64,000 bases of DNA. Source: Paragonimus westermani. Its lineage: Eukaryota; Platyhelminthes; Trematoda; Plagiorchiida; Troglotrematidae. A program made the position numbers and the translations under genes. Each line of letters starts with the position of its first letter. The first letter of the stretch is position 1. The stretch spans positions 5,102 through 69,101 of the forward strand of contig QNGE01000983.1 of assembly GCA_008508345.1 (NCBI GenBank), read 5' to 3'. The notes under the pieces were generated by a model, which made no database searches, was not told where the DNA came from, and saw only the letters and a list, made by a program, of their open reading frames with translations. Positions 10,341 to 24,262 of this stretch are shown here, piece by piece.

Positions 10341-12239
10341 CAGTGTATTCGTTATACTCCTGTTAATGACTGCATCGGCCGACATCCTGGTCATTGACAA
10401 CTACCCCGCTCCTCTTTTCAGAAACTTGAGTGGCTATGGGCTTCTATCCACTCTTTTCTTCAGCTTTGTTGGTGTATTGTGTGATGAATGGTCTGCCTGG
10501 ATTTTCAGAGTTCAATGAAAATTTTGCTTTTCATTCCTATCTTCTCTGGGACGCACCAACCTGCACTCATATACTGCATCCCTTTCGTCTTAGTTCAGAT
10601 CTTGTCATTCCAGTCTCCCTGTGTTTAGTTTCCGAGCGATAAGAGTTTCCTTATTAGCCAACCAACTGGCTAACCAGCATTGGCCGGCTGGACACAAAGG
10701 CCCCTACTGACACACCTCTCGGTCTTATTCCTTCGGGTTCACACTGGATATGTGGTGTATGGGTGGAACTGCAAGTGGTGCAGCGTGAGCCAATTGCAGT
10801 TGTGGATAAGCGCAGGCATCCAATAGCTTCGGTGATTGCGACACGCTTATCAGAATCGGATGCCTCCAACCGTATATGAATTGCCGAAATTGCTAGGAAA
10901 TGTGAACTTGGCGCTTGATAGTAAATCCAGCAGAACGACGTCATGTGAACTCTAGTCATCCTACGCACATTTCACGCAGCCCTCCAAATTGTCGACTCAC
11001 TTCTCCGTTTGCCCGAACAACTCCCGAGTGCTTAGCGAAGTGCCACAACAACCAGTAGACAGGGTTGTATGTTCCAATAATCACAGCAAAAGTAACAATA
11101 TCGCATGACTTCTCTGAAAAAATAGTCCGCATACACATTGTTTTTCAAAGTAAATGTAATCACCTTTCATTTTCTCGTCTAAGGTGTGAAATTACATTCT
11201 TTTTCTGATCCATATCAGTATCCATTGTGCAAGGAACTGTTTCTACGACGGATGGACGCATGGAACTTCGTCTTGTCTGAACTATTTGCGAGATGTTCAA
11301 CTTTTTGACGTTTTCGAGCAATCGACGAATTCCTGCGTCGGACTGTGCATAATCGTTTGCTGAATTTTGGGACTTCCCGCCCTGCCTCTCCAAAGCCGAT
11401 CTACCTTGACATTTTCCGGGGGCCAATTTCATCCCCCAATGGCGAAACAGTCCATAGGTGCGTTGGTGTAAAATGCAGGCCAGCCGACTCTACTCTGGAT
11501 GCCCGCGACTTCGCGAATCAACCTTCGGGCAACGTGGACGCACCAGGGGACAGCGCTCTTCCGAAGTAGGGGTTCGAACAACAGTTCTGAAAAGAGAAAC
11601 AATACGAACAAACATGAGCCGAAGGCCCAGTAAGCCATGCACACGACTTACACAAACGAAAGCCAAAACGGCACCGACAACACAGCAGCACGCCCCGTCA
11701 CAGAACTCAGATTATATTCGTGCGCACTCGCTGGTTTCGATTGCGCGTTATAGTTGGGGTTTTCGTCCCGGAGTGACCTCGGACTGTTTATAAAAGTACT
11801 ACCCACAACCCTGTAAAAAGTAAATTAGTGTTACCTCCCATTTTTGGGACTGAATCTGTGAAGCCAGCAAACCATCTTCTTCTCTTTTGCGTGCGTCAAA
11901 TTTTCATAAACTGCAGTCATTTGCATTTTGACCACGTCCCTTTGGACATAACCCAGCGTGTTTCTCACATATGCCCTGAGAAATATATACTACTTATTTA
12001 TTTATTTGTTGGAGAGGAAGTAACCTCATTGCTTTTATGGACCAAAATACTCTAAACTACGCCCTTAACGCTAGTCAGGATAGCTATTTCCCGCACAATT
12101 TCCACACAATTTACAACACAGTTTACAGCAGACTCCTGGCACATCCGCGGAATTCCCAGTCAGCGATATGTGCTGTGTGTCAGAGACGCCCGTCCACGAT
12201 TCTATGAATTTTATTCACTTGAGCTCAATTTTAGATAAC
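10341..12239. other. No recognisable gene
   Basis: About 1.9 kb with only short unrelated frames. The frames at 10,430-10,642 and 11,458-11,793 lack family motifs. A TATAAA-like word occurs at 11,789. Nothing here supports a gene call. Confidence 0.5.
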
Positions 12240-14890
12240 TGTCGATCCATGTGCTTTTCCACCAGAGTTGTCGGTTAGGCCTAACTTGGGACTGATCTTC
12301 ATACTAGTGTGAAATCGTACTCGGTTCCAGAGAAGAGCAATAAGCAGTTGCTCTTGGGCTATCGGATTTAATACACAAGTTAATGCGTCTCAACATAGGT
12401 CAGGAAAGCGCTGCGTACTTATTGTACCGGCGTATGCCCTAGCAGACGGCTGTCTTAACACCACCAAAAATACATCCTACGAAGCCCTTGTCCACCTTCT
12501 AAAGCAGACTCAACACTGACATCATTGTGGTAGCCGGAGATTTTAATGCTCCATTTGAACGTCCTCCTTCAGAAGAGCGGCTGAGAATTACGAGTAGTGT
12601 CCGGGCACGATCCACTGACATTGGCAAAAAATGCTGCAGCTTTTCGCAACCAACTGTCTCTACGCAAACGCCGCATTCTAACGCAGAAAGAAGCACTGCG
12701 TTACATGAGACCACCGTGTGCTTCTCAGTCGTAAACACAACTCTACCATACAACAGTGGGTTGTGCGTGGAGTCACTCTGTGAAAGACGTTTTGAGCAAC
12801 CACCTGGACCCAGGATCATGCCGTTATGCGTACCCGTTCTGTTTTTTCCTCTGTCCAGAAGACACGCTCATGAAAGCCAGGTAATCAACTGACATTTGAG
12901 ATACGAGGGTTTAAGGAACACTTGTCGGAAGCATTAATGAATAAGTTGCCCAGTTTCAGACGACAGATCCCAGAGAACGCTGAGAACAAGTCGCAGCATC
13001 TATGAAAGCTTACCGTGAGGATGTGTGTTTAGAAGGGGCTGTGTAGTGGCGACAGAACTTAATTTCTGTCAAACCGATAAACCCCATGAAAGCGCGTCGC
13101 TCAATGCCACCTCGCTCTGAATGTGACGTCGACTGCCGAGAATTGAGACGTAAGCTGGCCGTAGGCTTGCACAAAGGCCGCAAGCACCACTTGGTCAAAC
13201 AGTCGGAAGAGACAGAACCAGCCTTTTCATGTGAAAAAGGAATAAGGCAATTTTCCATGATCCGTGTTTGTACTGGCTTTTGAGTCGGTGTTAGCGAGAC
13301 CATACGCGACAAAGGTAATCCACCAGTCACCAGTCAATTACATCGAATTAACAGGTAGGCTGAACATTTTGGGGACAGTCCAGCTGGCTTCCGGCCGTAC
13401 TCTGTGGACGACAGGATCCGTATGGTCACCTGTTACGCTCCAAACGGCCCTTCGTCGAAAGAAGAGGCGGCCTTATGGTTTAAGTTAGTGAAGCAAAACA
13501 AAGCTGCTGAACCAGACATCCTCCCTTCCTTCCTTTTCAAGGATGGCCGGGATAGGTTCTATCAGAACTGACGGAGCTCCTCCAGACGATTTGCAATGCT
13601 ATGAAGGTACTCCATGATCGATGCCTATCAAAAGTAATTTCGGTTTACAAAAAGAAGGCTCGCAGTGCATGTGACAACCATGTTGGCATCGGCCCGGTGT
13701 CAGTTGCGTCTAGGTTACCCACTGGTTTCATTTTACGTCGACCCATAGAAAGTCAGACACGCGAATAACTGGCAGGATTCCGATGCACACGAGGATGTGT
13801 TGATCACATTTGCACATTGTGACATATCTCGGAACACCGACACCCACAGGCGGCCGACGATCGAGTTCCTTTCTTAATTAAAGGCTGCTTTCGATTCACT
13901 TGCTCGTAATGTTCTGTGAAGCTGTCCTCCGCAAAGGAGTACTAGCGAATTAAGTGATTCTCTTGAGATCGCTATCTTCACTGTGCAAGCAGTGTGAGAG
14001 TTCATGGACAATTGTCTCCAGCGTTCACCACTACTAATGGTGTTCGTCAGAGGTGCCCGATCTTCACCTATTTTTGTTATGAACGACATTCTGGAAGGCG
14101 TGCACGAGTAGTCCAGTGAACTTGGTGTTGAACTTCTTTTCGGCTCTCGGTTAACTGCTCTGGAATGTGTGGATAACAGTGTTAGGCTTGGTCCCTCATT
14201 CGTAGAAATGCACGCCGTGCTGAAAAAGTTGAGTGATCGGGCTGGCTTATATGTGGCGACTTCACGATTTTAGAATACAAGGTGATGCTTTAAGGTGGGA
14301 GCGTTTCCATCCCCACCATTCGGGTTGCGGTTCAAGAGCTCGAGAGTGTATCCACTATTACCTTCTTGGGTAACGCGATCTCGTCTGCTTATAATATTGC
14401 TGATGATGTACCAGCCAGGATAGCAAAGGTACGAGTAACCTCTGCCAATGTTTGCCGTGTGTGGTGCCGGAATGACTTCCAATTGTCGTTTAAAGGAGGG
14501 ATACATAATGCTTGTGCGCGTCTTTTTTTCTCCGTGGTTTGGGAACGTTACCAGTTTGCGGGAAAAATACCAACAGACTCGCAGTGTTTTCCCATCGCTG
14601 TCTCCGCCAATTAGTCTACATCAAGAGGACTGATCACATAAGCACCACAGCCGTTCACCTGCGTGTGTCCGAAACACTCGGAATGTGTAACCAACTGGTC
14701 AACTGCCTACGCTCTGTATCTTATTGTGGTTGGGCCACGTACGCCATATGCCATCTGATCGTTCATCGTACTGTATATTGTATATCGGGACCGCCAACGG
14801 TTCCTTAAGAACACTGGTGGTCAAGCAACTAAATAGGCACGAAATATGAAGACCGTGACAGATTCATGAAGCAACGTGGGCATGTGTCGC
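12240..14890 (+). mobile_element. LINE-C, decayed endonuclease-RT retrotransposon
   Basis: The order of pieces is that of a LINE ORF2. Endonuclease at 12,515-12,730: 'DIIVVAGDFNAPFER'-like frame. RT pieces in broken frames: a 'KK..S.CDNHVGI' segment near 13,650, a 'RGC.DHICTL' segment near 13,795, and 'NGVRQRCP' near 14,035. The RT C-terminus is at 14,350-14,540 ('ITFLGNAISSAYNIADDVPA', 'RIAKVRVTSANV', 'FKGGIHNACARLFFSVVW'), and the last recognisable part is 'LGMCNQLVNCLRSVSYCGW' near 14,690, the counterpart of 'V..LHRLRWLGH'. No intact catalytic DD is readable. Many frameshifts show an old copy. Confidence 0.75.
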
Positions 14891-14904
14891 CTGCCCAGCT
14901 GGTT

Positions 14905-15770
14905 TTCTCGTGATAATTCGTCCGAAATTACCTTCTGAAGTCATGAGAACGACAGAGCAGCAACCAAAACTTGTTTGTGTATTTGATCACCGGGCTACTT
15001 ACAGAACGATATGTGTGAAAACGACAACTAGGGTGAATCAGAAGAGCGGTCGACACAGGTCATGGACGATGTGTTTGTTATCAGTTACGCGGTCACTGTT
15101 CCAACTCCTGGGCTCGACTGATTGTGGGCTAGGGGAGATTGAGTGTCTACACGAACTTCTTCTGAGCGCAGAGGTAAGGGTTGCGCGATCGAATGCTAAT
15201 GGCTCCAGCAGCGATGGGTATTCGGATTGCCACCTTTTAATTGGTCCCTTGGCCCTCGGTAGACAATCCGAAAAGCGTCTTTCTTACTGGACGAATGGTC
15301 AGAGTTGGTCAAATGAGCAACATTTGCGCTTGAATCTGTTTTAATCACACCACTCATTGGTCACGTGGGAAGGTGTTTAAGCACTCTGTCGAACAGTCGC
15401 ATGGTAGTACAACCAATATATGGTGCTCGACGCGAGCAAACAAACGAGTACACACAACAACCGGTTGTAGCAAATGGAAGTTTGCCTTCGAGTTATGACA
15501 TGCTATCGGGTGTTGCACGGAAACGCACGCACAATTGGGCAGCGAGGTAGGTTGGTTCGATCGATCTTCCCGGCTTCCTTGAGATAACTTCGGCCATTGG
15601 ATTCCTCTTAGGAGTGGGACTAATGAACGCAAGTTTTTTATCCGCAGTGGATGGCTTAAGTTCAAACTCTATCACCTTCACCGCCTTCTGAATGAGACAC
15701 ATTGGGTTGCCATTCTGCGTGAACACATTTTGTGGAAAGTCTGACTCAGCTTGTAAAGTGTTAAGGGTGC
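14905..15770 (-). mobile_element. Penelope-like element 2 (PLE-2), C-terminal remnant and tail
   Basis: On the minus strand, 15,493-15,726 gives 'TQNGNPMCLIQKAVKV', 'KKLAFISPTPKRNPMAEVIS' and 'RSIEPTYLAAQLCVRF', the RT to GIY-YIG linker of a Penelope element. Another frame at 15,354-15,500 gives 'APYIGCTTMRLFDRVLKHLP', a GIY-YIG motif with conserved Y-I-G. The noncoding tail 14,920-15,350 aligns with PLE-3 at 62,180-62,470 (shared word CACAAACTTCTTCTGA-like). It is truncated upstream of the linker, so no RT core remains. Confidence 0.8.
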
Positions 15771-16144
15771 CGATCTTTAATGCTCTACCCGTCAGGTATT
15801 TGCGCCCAGGAGAAGTTCGTGCGGATACTTAATCACCCTTGGCCCACAATCAACCAAGTCTACGATTTGGAACAGTGACCGCGTAAATGATAAAAATCGC
15901 GTCGTCCATGACCTACATTGACCGTTTTTATGACTCGCCCTAGCAGCTATTTTCATTTTTATTACGTTTTACTTGACTGGATCCCCGTGACAACTCAAAT
16001 CGCCGGTTGGAAACGCTACGTCAGTTGGCGGTTTGCTGCAGTCAGTGGCGTGCCCGCATCCACACCACATTCAATCCTTCTGTAAGGCCTTCTCCAGCCA
16101 GTTTTCGACCTTCTTAAAGGCGGTTCCTTCTGGGATAGTCCACG
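15771..16144. other. No recognisable gene
   Basis: About 370 bases between PLE-2 and LINE-D with no supported feature. Confidence 0.5.
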
Positions 16145-17450
16145 TCACTTTGAAGGTGAGCGGCAACCCAAATCACAATACCTTCTGATCAGGCCCATGG
16201 TTACTATGGTGGCCATGATAACACCAACGAAACTGAATAAATGGAACAGTAGATGGCCATAATCCAAACTCTTGAATAGAGGAACGGATGAGTTGCCAAA
16301 CGATGGTGGTCTGCGGTCGATGCGAAGAAGAAAAAAGTCGATGTAACGGATGCAACCGCTTTGTACCCGACGTGCTCGTTGTCTCTTGGCTGACGTTGTA
16401 CTTCGTACTATAAGCTTACATTCTCGGTCACGCTGTAATTGCTTAATGAACATGTTGACGCTCGTCCAGATCACGTTTCTCCGGACCCTGCGGTAAAACT
16501 GTAACCCCTTCCAACATCCAACATCAGGCTTGCAACGCGAAGAACCTACCTGGATAACACTCCGGTATCGCAGGTTTTGACTGCTAGGATGTTGTTCATC
16601 TTATTTTGGTTGCTTGTAAAAAAACAGCCACTTCGGAATCATGTTATTGCCCGTCCGAGTGATGTGATCTAGCTATCAAAACCGATCAAGCATCAGCATG
16701 ACATCCAATCCGTCCGTTTCAGCCCACTGTAGTACCTCACTGTTCGAAAACATGTCCGATCGCCAAATATCCAAAGTGCTTTTCAGACACTGCGAACAAA
16801 GACGGCTTAGATACTGCAGGTTTTTCCGAAAAAATATCAAAGATTCAATGCCGTACAACAGCAAAGACAGCGCCACTGAGCGATAGAAAAGAGGCTTAGT
16901 GGTCATCTACAGATTGTGGTTTTTCTAAACCCGCCTACAGAGCTCGTAAATGAATCTGCTGACAAGCTGCCACACAAATTGCGGAAAACTGCGAAGTTGT
17001 CAAAAGCGCCTCCGTTGATATGAATTGCAGACGCACAGGCAGTAACCGCACCTCCACCAGTAAACGGCTTGAATGAGGAAGACGTTTCACCCGTGTTGAC
17101 ATCCAGTTCGAACCTTGATGCTGTGGTCACGAATGCTGTGGTCAGTCGCTGTCGTTCGCTCTCACTACGTATAAACATCGCGTGTTCACTGGTGAACAGA
17201 CGTATGCTCTTCGCCGAAGCAATTAGAAGGCTGGGGTTCTGAAACGTCCAACATTCAACAAACGTCCACCCGTCTGGTAATTAACCCCAAACTTATCCTC
17301 CTCCAAATCCTAGAGGACAACTATAAGCATGGCAGTCAGATGTCGGTTTGGAGGGACCTCCACAAACAACTTCCTTGCGCAGCTCGGCCAGTGTCTTGAT
17401 AGTGGTCGACGCATTCCTCGCCCCCTTCACCTATGAAATATATGGGCGTC
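16145..17450 (-). mobile_element. LINE-D, decayed 3' half of a non-LTR retrotransposon
   Basis: Minus-strand pieces in N-to-C order: a 'AAQGSCL' remnant of the RT 'GVKQGC.L' motif near 17,385; 'SAMLIVVL' and 'GRLLNVGRFRTPAF' at 17,250-17,330; 'ASRFELDVNTG' and 'IHINGGAFDNFAVFRNLCGS' at 16,950-17,120 (the 'I.VNG..L..V..F.YLGS' region); then 16,676-16,906 with 'YRSVALSLLLYGIESL' and 'LQYLSRLCSQCLKSTLDI'. The C-terminal 'LQRDRECKLIVRSTTSAKRQ' stretch is at 16,330-16,450. The frame is broken repeatedly. Sequence up to about 18,000 on this strand may belong to it but shows no motif I trust. Confidence 0.75.
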
Positions 17451-20339
17451 CTTGACGTCGTGTGGAGTCATTTCCCTCTCCCGGATGGAAAAAACCGGCT
17501 GCAGTGGAGCGCGTTCCAACGCTGGTCCGCCATTTTCTGGCTTTTTAACTTGCAATCTTTCCTCGCCCGCATCCCTTTCATTGTGCAGTTGTCTGATCGT
17601 CCTTTACACCTGCAGAAAATCCGGGGCGAGAGCGATTGAAGATTTCAAAGCCTGGTCCGGTTAACTGTCTACGGCAAGTTGTTTGCATAATCAATGAGAG
17701 CAGGACGGATAATTCGGTTGTGCCAGAAACCGATGATTTACCCCGTATAAGTGCACAGAGATCCGCAGTCCACGTTAACCAGTGCCTGAGCAAACTGGTT
17801 GATTGGGTCAAAACTCACCTTGAGCGAATAGCAAAATTGCTTGTGTTGTTCGCGACCGGTATAACCCTGCATTTCCTCCAACTTGCTTCTTCGCTCGTCA
17901 TCCTTGACTCCGCGGAAACTTGTGGCGAGATCACGGCGAACACTCCAGGACGTAGTCTGTCAAATTTTCATCTTTCTGGTTCACTGTGGAAGCGGTAGGC
18001 GCTGTAATATTCTCTGACACCAACCGGGAGATAACCACGTTGATTTCGAAACAGCCCGACTGCTTCTGAAGCCCGATACCAGTCGTCTCAGTGGCTGCTG
18101 CAGTGGTCTCTTCCTTCAGCTGTTACTGCAAACTTTCGTGGATTGTGATTGTGGTGGGTGTATCACAGAACGAGGAGACATTCATGTTGACACCGCTGGA
18201 CCTAAGTGACTACAGTCATCAGAAGGCGAGCGGCGTCCAGTGGCGTGTGTCCGGAGGCTGTTTCAGGTTTATCGTGTCACTGTTGTAGAAAACATTTACT
18301 CCGGGGGGCTCACTGGCTTATGCGGTGCCGGTTGACGACTCGCTGGGGTCGATTGCTCAACTTGTTTTGCGCAGTTGAAAATTACTTCAGTGCTCATATG
18401 GTGCGAATATCGGATGGGAAACTTCCATAGCGGGAAAACACCCAGGAGAACGAGAATTGTACCCAGTGGGTGTAGGGACGATAAACTCAGTTATATCAAG
18501 TTGTGTCAGATCCCATCAAAAGACACCAACACATACATCGTTTGCTGCATCTTGGAAGGAAAATCCTGGGTCACACCATCAGTGTCGTCGTCTATCTCGA
18601 GGTAATAACTTAGAGCTGTGGTGCTGGCCACCGCATCTATGAGTGTTGTAATAAATGAGCACAAGCTAGCCTCGAAATGACGACATATTGGACAGACTGC
18701 GTCATCGCGTTGGAGTGAGTAAAATCATCCCTTGTCATTGCTCAACAAGCTACCCAAACAGCTTCAACCGCAGGAACTGGAATTAAGGAAGGTGTTTGGG
18801 GAGGTTAGCGTCTGCAGAGGGCAATAGCGCATGCAGTTTATTTCACGTTATTCGCACAAGAACATCGTACTTTTTGCGTTGTCATGGCTAGTATCTTTCA
18901 AGAACATTTTATTTTAGACATGCCGATCGAAAGTATTTCATTATGCTGGGTCCCCTCCGTAATGTAGAACTTGATCTGGCTTGCGAATCTCTCGTCTAAC
19001 CGGAGCAGCAGAGCGCCTTTGCTGAGAACAGCGCAGAACACTCTGAATGCCAACCGGGTAGGCTAGCTTGACTAAAGCCTATCAACATTAACCATATCTC
19101 ATGTCTCCGTAAAAGGATTTCAACCTGGCTATCTCAGGGTAGTCTAGTAATAATAACGCCGCACCGTGGGGCTGTTAAGGGCAAGGATATAAGGAACTGT
19201 CAGAAAACTTGGGGTAACGTGGGAGCCAGTCACGTTTCAGCAACCATCCAAAAGGGTTTTGAATTAACAAGGAAGTTGCCGGTGTGCACCGCGTGTTGCT
19301 AAAACGTATGAATTGCGAACTTTATAAAACGGAGCCATGCCAACAACTGATGCATCTGTGTCCCGCTGATCGCAAGGCAGACAGTGACATCCCGTTCAAA
19401 GCTGATGGTGGGGATTGTGTTGGGGTTCTGGAGGTTCGGATTGGGAACAGCATTCGTAAAAGATATGGCTAGCTCTCCACCTGCTTGAGGACAGGTCTAT
19501 GCATTTGGTATCAATGTAGTTGGTGTCAACTGACTCATTTTAGCGGCGCTAATGAGAACAGTTGGCATTCCAAATGTGCCGGGAGCCACTTACATCAACA
19601 AGAATGCTTTGAGCAGCCGAATTCTGTAAATAATATGGATTCTAAATTTGAAGCCTGGGATTTAACACTCCAAAAGTCCACCGTACAGAGGAATACGTCA
19701 AGCTAGCGAAGCGCGAGGCTAGTTGTTTGGAAAAGAACAAGCATTCGCCGCGCGATCAGTTGCACGGCTGAGGAAGATGGCACTGAGTTTGCATCAGACC
19801 CCCCTGTAGACTACGTGCGCAAAATCACACGTACATGACAGGCGAACGAGTAAACACGGACGCTGCCTGCACCCTCAAATAAGCCAAATGTTTGCTGTTC
19901 ATCGCAGGCCTTCAGAAGCTCACTGGAGCGAGAAACCTAAAACTTTCTGGCTAAAGCCGCCTCTTCCTGGAAGCTGGGCTAAAGTGAACTAAAGAACCCT
20001 CTAACTCCGAGGGTTCTGAAAGGTGCGGCGGGTCATGTGCCAAGAACGCAGATGACACGAGGGGTATTTATCCAGAAAACCAACCCTTGGGTTATGCGTC
20101 CCAACGGAGTCGCAAACACAACACTCACCTACGTACGGCACTCAACTCAGAGGGTCACGGTTGTCACGGGCGCCAATACTCGGTCCAATTATGTAACAAG
20201 AATCATCTTACGCTGTGCTACTTTCAAATGCTCTCTCTTTTGTTTTCCACGCGTTCATTTTAATGGCATAGCCCATGCTCTTGTCCCATCACTAAACAGC
20301 AGTGGTGTGAGTAGTGTAGTGTGATCGGTGGTCCTCGCT
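17451..20339. other. No recognisable gene
   Basis: About 2.9 kb with scattered short frames, for example 17,636-17,998 on +, without family motifs. The proximal part may be the 5' half of LINE-D. I see no exon structure or RNA gene. Confidence 0.45.
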
Positions 20340-21393
20340 ACGCTCCTCCGCCAGCAAGGATTGTTCCAACTGCGGCAAGAGCCGTTCGTGTTTTCTTTGG
20401 CCTCTCGACGATCTGCTTGCCGGCGTCGGTGCTGTTAACATAGCTGGTGTGCATTCTCTTCTGAGAGGAGCGCCACACCATTAACAAAGCTGGTTTCCGT
20501 GCTCTCGATTATGATTTTCTTCATTCGTAATCAGATACACTGTGCCGTGACGTTCTAGCACCACTTACGTTCCCCGTGACTTTGCTAGCAACTTTCTAGA
20601 CCGGGGCCATTTTGCCCCCAGGTTCCGCCAGTCTCCGTATTTAACCTACGAACCAAGTTCATAAACCTCACCCTGACCCGGTGAAGTTGCAGTTGATTGC
20701 CCCTTGGAAACCCTTCGTACGCTTTCCAACAGTTGGTTGGCCAATCTTCGAGCTTCTACTAGTTCACGCGTGGTCATCCGTCCGTCTTTTTACAAACAAA
20801 TCCACTGATCGACTGAGAGGTGTCACACCCGTCCACACTAGCTCGAATGGCGACCTGTTCGTAGCTACTTGTGGCGAACAGCGGTGGGCTAACAGAATCA
20901 ATGGCAGCGTTTCCTCACAGCTTCCCCAATTTGCCGCCAACCACTCCTAGATTGAGCGAATATTTCCTTCCGTCTATCTGTTTGACTGAAGGTGGCAGGG
21001 AACTGTGTGAACTTTCTCGATTTCGAAGCGCTCCATACAGTTCCGAAACTCCTCGCTTTCGATGCAGATGCCTAGATCCATCAGTGTATTTCGTGGTATT
21101 CCGTGCCTCTCAACGATTTGTTCCATCACCGCCCTGGGCAGAGTGCTCGCGCGCTGATCGGGTATAATGGCTGTCTCGACACATCTTGTGAAACGTTCGT
21201 CATGAGTATGAAATATTCATTTCCGGAAGTGGTTACTATAAGGGGTCCCATCACGTCCACCGGCCACAGTTCCCTAATTTCACTGACAGGGATTGGTTGT
21301 GTAGGATATTAACTGAGGTTGTAAGTGCCCTCCAGCAGCTGACATTGCTGGCAAGCCCGCACATGCATGGTAACATCATTTTTCATTCCTGGC

Positions 21394-24262
21394 TAACATA
21401 ATAATAATGGTATATTTCTCAGCCCATTTGTGAGAAAGACGCTCAGATAAGCGTGATCAGTACACACATTTTAACGTGAACTGCATACCATACACATAAT
21501 TGTTAATTGTACAAGACACCATTTATGGTAATAGAGTAATAAAACGGACAAAATAATGAAGTAAAACTCCAGTTCGTGAGGAGGCAGATGGCCTACTTAC
21601 ATCTGAAATAATAGTTCTCAAGATTTTTAATATTTGATAAAAAATGTTAAGTTGTTACATCAATTTCACTCATGTATAGTTTGGTCTATGGCAGCAAATT
21701 CACCGTCAGCTTCGCAACTAGCTTACAACACAAGTCAAAGTATAACCTAAGAAGCAAGAACTTTACTTTGGCAGCTCTTAAATCTCGGAGAAAACTGCGT
21801 TCAAATTTTTCCTAGTAAAATATTCCCACATTTGGAACATACTCCCGTATGCAATCAGGTCCAGTAAGAATATACACCAATTCAAACGAAACTTAGAAAC
21901 TTTCTTAACAACGACGAGCGTCTTGTCCATTTTCAAGCTCTACTTGTCTGAAGACGTTATCTTCGAAAACGGACCTAACAACATCTGACAAAAAAACCCT
22001 GTTTTGCGTGATATTAAGTCATGCAGCTCTCAAACCGATCAAAACTACCGCTTTCAGGATAGACCTTGTACTTTCACACTTGCCAGCGAACATGATAACA
22101 TGTCTATAGTCAACACTTATAGTGTCAATATACATGCCCGTTAGTAACAACCCTAACAACCTGGCACACTCTTACCCCATACTTGTTGATAGCTTGTGTC
22201 TGTGTTGTAAACCACCCTGCAAAAGATGGGTATTCTAAAATCGTTCAAAAAATCTGTCTTTTGTCTCATGACTGCATAGTTACCTCGAGCCGCAACTCTT
22301 CCTTTTCCTCCTCTGATAGACCACCCGAAAACCTCTCGGTGTTGTCAAACGTTCTTATTCTATATACCGTCTGTACAAAGATAATATACATCTAAATTCG
22401 GCAATAATCGTACACTAGGAATAGCTTATAATCGATCTCCTTTCGCGTTGTCCAATAGCAGCTGTTTGCATGTGGTATATATTTCATCACTCAACACAAT
22501 GTTATCAACGTAAAATAGGAGGCTGTCAGAATATAACATGTTCCATTGTTCGTCATAGCTCACATATTTAGTTTCACGTTATCCCGTTTATCGCGTACTT
22601 CTTCTCTCCATTCTTGGTTTCACTGATACACCCCGTGCGAGAAAACATCCCACCCCGCCCGGACTCTTAAAATTCTGCAGTGGTTGTGCATATCGCGAAC
22701 TTCTCGAAATTCTTAGGAATTTGAGCGAAGATTGACGTCCGGTTGAGAGGTCCATGCATTCCTCGCGAAAGTATATGCATTTCCACCTAGCACACATCAT
22801 GAAAAATTTTCTGAACTGTTTTTCGGGACTATCCACATAGAATAATGGGCAAATTCTTCGCCAATACACCGTCTTCATCCTCCGACCACCGTTTATTTGG
22901 CACGACCTTGAGCATCAGGCCAGCGATCACCTTGTGGAGTCCAAATTGATGTAACAAATCAATTATTTTATCGAATCGTACAGACCCCAAGCACTATCTT
23001 CTCAGAACCATGAAGCTCGGAGTTTCCTGCCTACTCACTTAGCTGATTAGTTGTACAATTATCAAATTTGGTGTTCACTTATGTATATGCTAAGAATCAC
23101 TGCGTTGATCACGCTCTCCTGAGTGTGTTTCTCACAAATGCGTCGAGAAATATACCATTATTCTTATTGTTGTTGTTGCTTCACAGGGCTAACGTTGGCC
23201 TTATGTTCAAGGTCATGCCAGAAAAAGGATTTTTCAGGATGGAGAAAATGAATAGTGGGAGAATTTCGTCATCACTTGATGTGGATGGCCTCGGAAAAAT
23301 AAGTAGAAACTTTTGGGAAGATGACGGAAGATAGGTAGGAACCAGTTTTTCCGAAGAACTGGACGATCTTCTGGGCTGAACTCCGTTATTTCCTCAAATC
23401 GACGGAATTTCACGAATTGCCTAACCAGTACAGGATTTTGATTTTCCGGACGTTGTGGAATGTTGTTTCGCGTTAGAATTTATCGTAGAATCAAGAATGG
23501 AAAGCAAAATTACGTGATAAGCAGAAGAACGTAAAATGGTCATGTGAAGTATGACGAATGATGAAGTCTGACATTTTATGGCTAAATCTTTTATATAGAA
23601 TTTACAATTTTGTGCTAGTCAATAAAATATATACCTCTAACAGATAATTGTTGCCGCATAACGCGAAAGTGATCGATTCACAGATTGTCCTAGTATATGA
23701 TTACAGCCGAATTACAATGTCCATTTAGTATGTACGGCCGTTGTGTAGAATGGAAAGATGTTTAGCAGCACGGAAAGATTATCAGGTGGTCTGTAAGAAT
23801 AGGAAGAGGCACGTATTTATATTTAATCATATGAGGTTAAGCTATACATTTGTTCTCTATACTGTTTTAACTTGCACAGCTATTGCGTAGTGGTTGATAG
23901 CTATACACACCTGATAATCGTTGAGTATGGGGTAAGAGTACCAGGATATTTTGGTTACTACTAACGGGGCTGTTAAAGACGTTGTCATATGTTGGCTGTA
24001 GTTTTTTATGTAGCTGCAATTTTTGACAGAGCTGTGTACAAGATCTATCCTGCTGAAGAGATAATAGGTTTCGAAGTGGGGAATTTCTCAAATGGATAAA
24101 TTGATAGCTTTGATCAGTTCGAAGTGTGTGTGGCGTTACATCCTGTGGTATAGATTCACCCTGCGTTATTATTAGATTAGATCAGATGGTTAGATGTTAT
24201 TAGGTCCGATTTGAAAGATATCGTCTTCAGGCAAGCAGAGTTTGAAAATCAACATGACGTTC
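21394..24262 (-). mobile_element. LINE-A copy 3, 5'-truncated 3' end inside Gypsy-1 copy 2
   Basis: The minus strand matches the last codons of LINE-A1 ORF2 and nearly all of its 3' untranslated region. It begins at 24,262 with the counterpart of LINE-A1 position about 35,541 and ends at 21,397 with a short (ATT) tail. A plus-strand LINE-A fragment (21,666-23,174) interrupts it. The two flanks fall in the Gypsy integrase zinc-binding domain, with about 15 bases of the Gypsy sequence missing at the junction. A target duplication is not obvious. Confidence 0.88.
21666..23174 (+). mobile_element. LINE-A copy 4, 5'-truncated 3' end nested inside LINE-A copy 3
   Basis: Starts at the counterpart of LINE-A1 position about 35,290 (ORF2 C-terminus, 'HSFCLKSRRKL'-type region degraded by frameshift) and runs through the 3' untranslated region to a corrupted tail (ATTATTCTTATTGTTGTT). 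The surrounding minus-strand LINE-A3 sequence is continuous across it: the word ending ACATCAATT stops at 21,665 and its continuation GTTGCTTCAC resumes at 23,175. This places the insertion inside a member of its own family, in opposite orientation. Confidence 0.88.

Noticed and set aside
14390..14420. CTGATGATG motif as another hammerhead
   Set aside because: No stem II and no GAAA box follow; the sequence is coding for the LINE-C RT.
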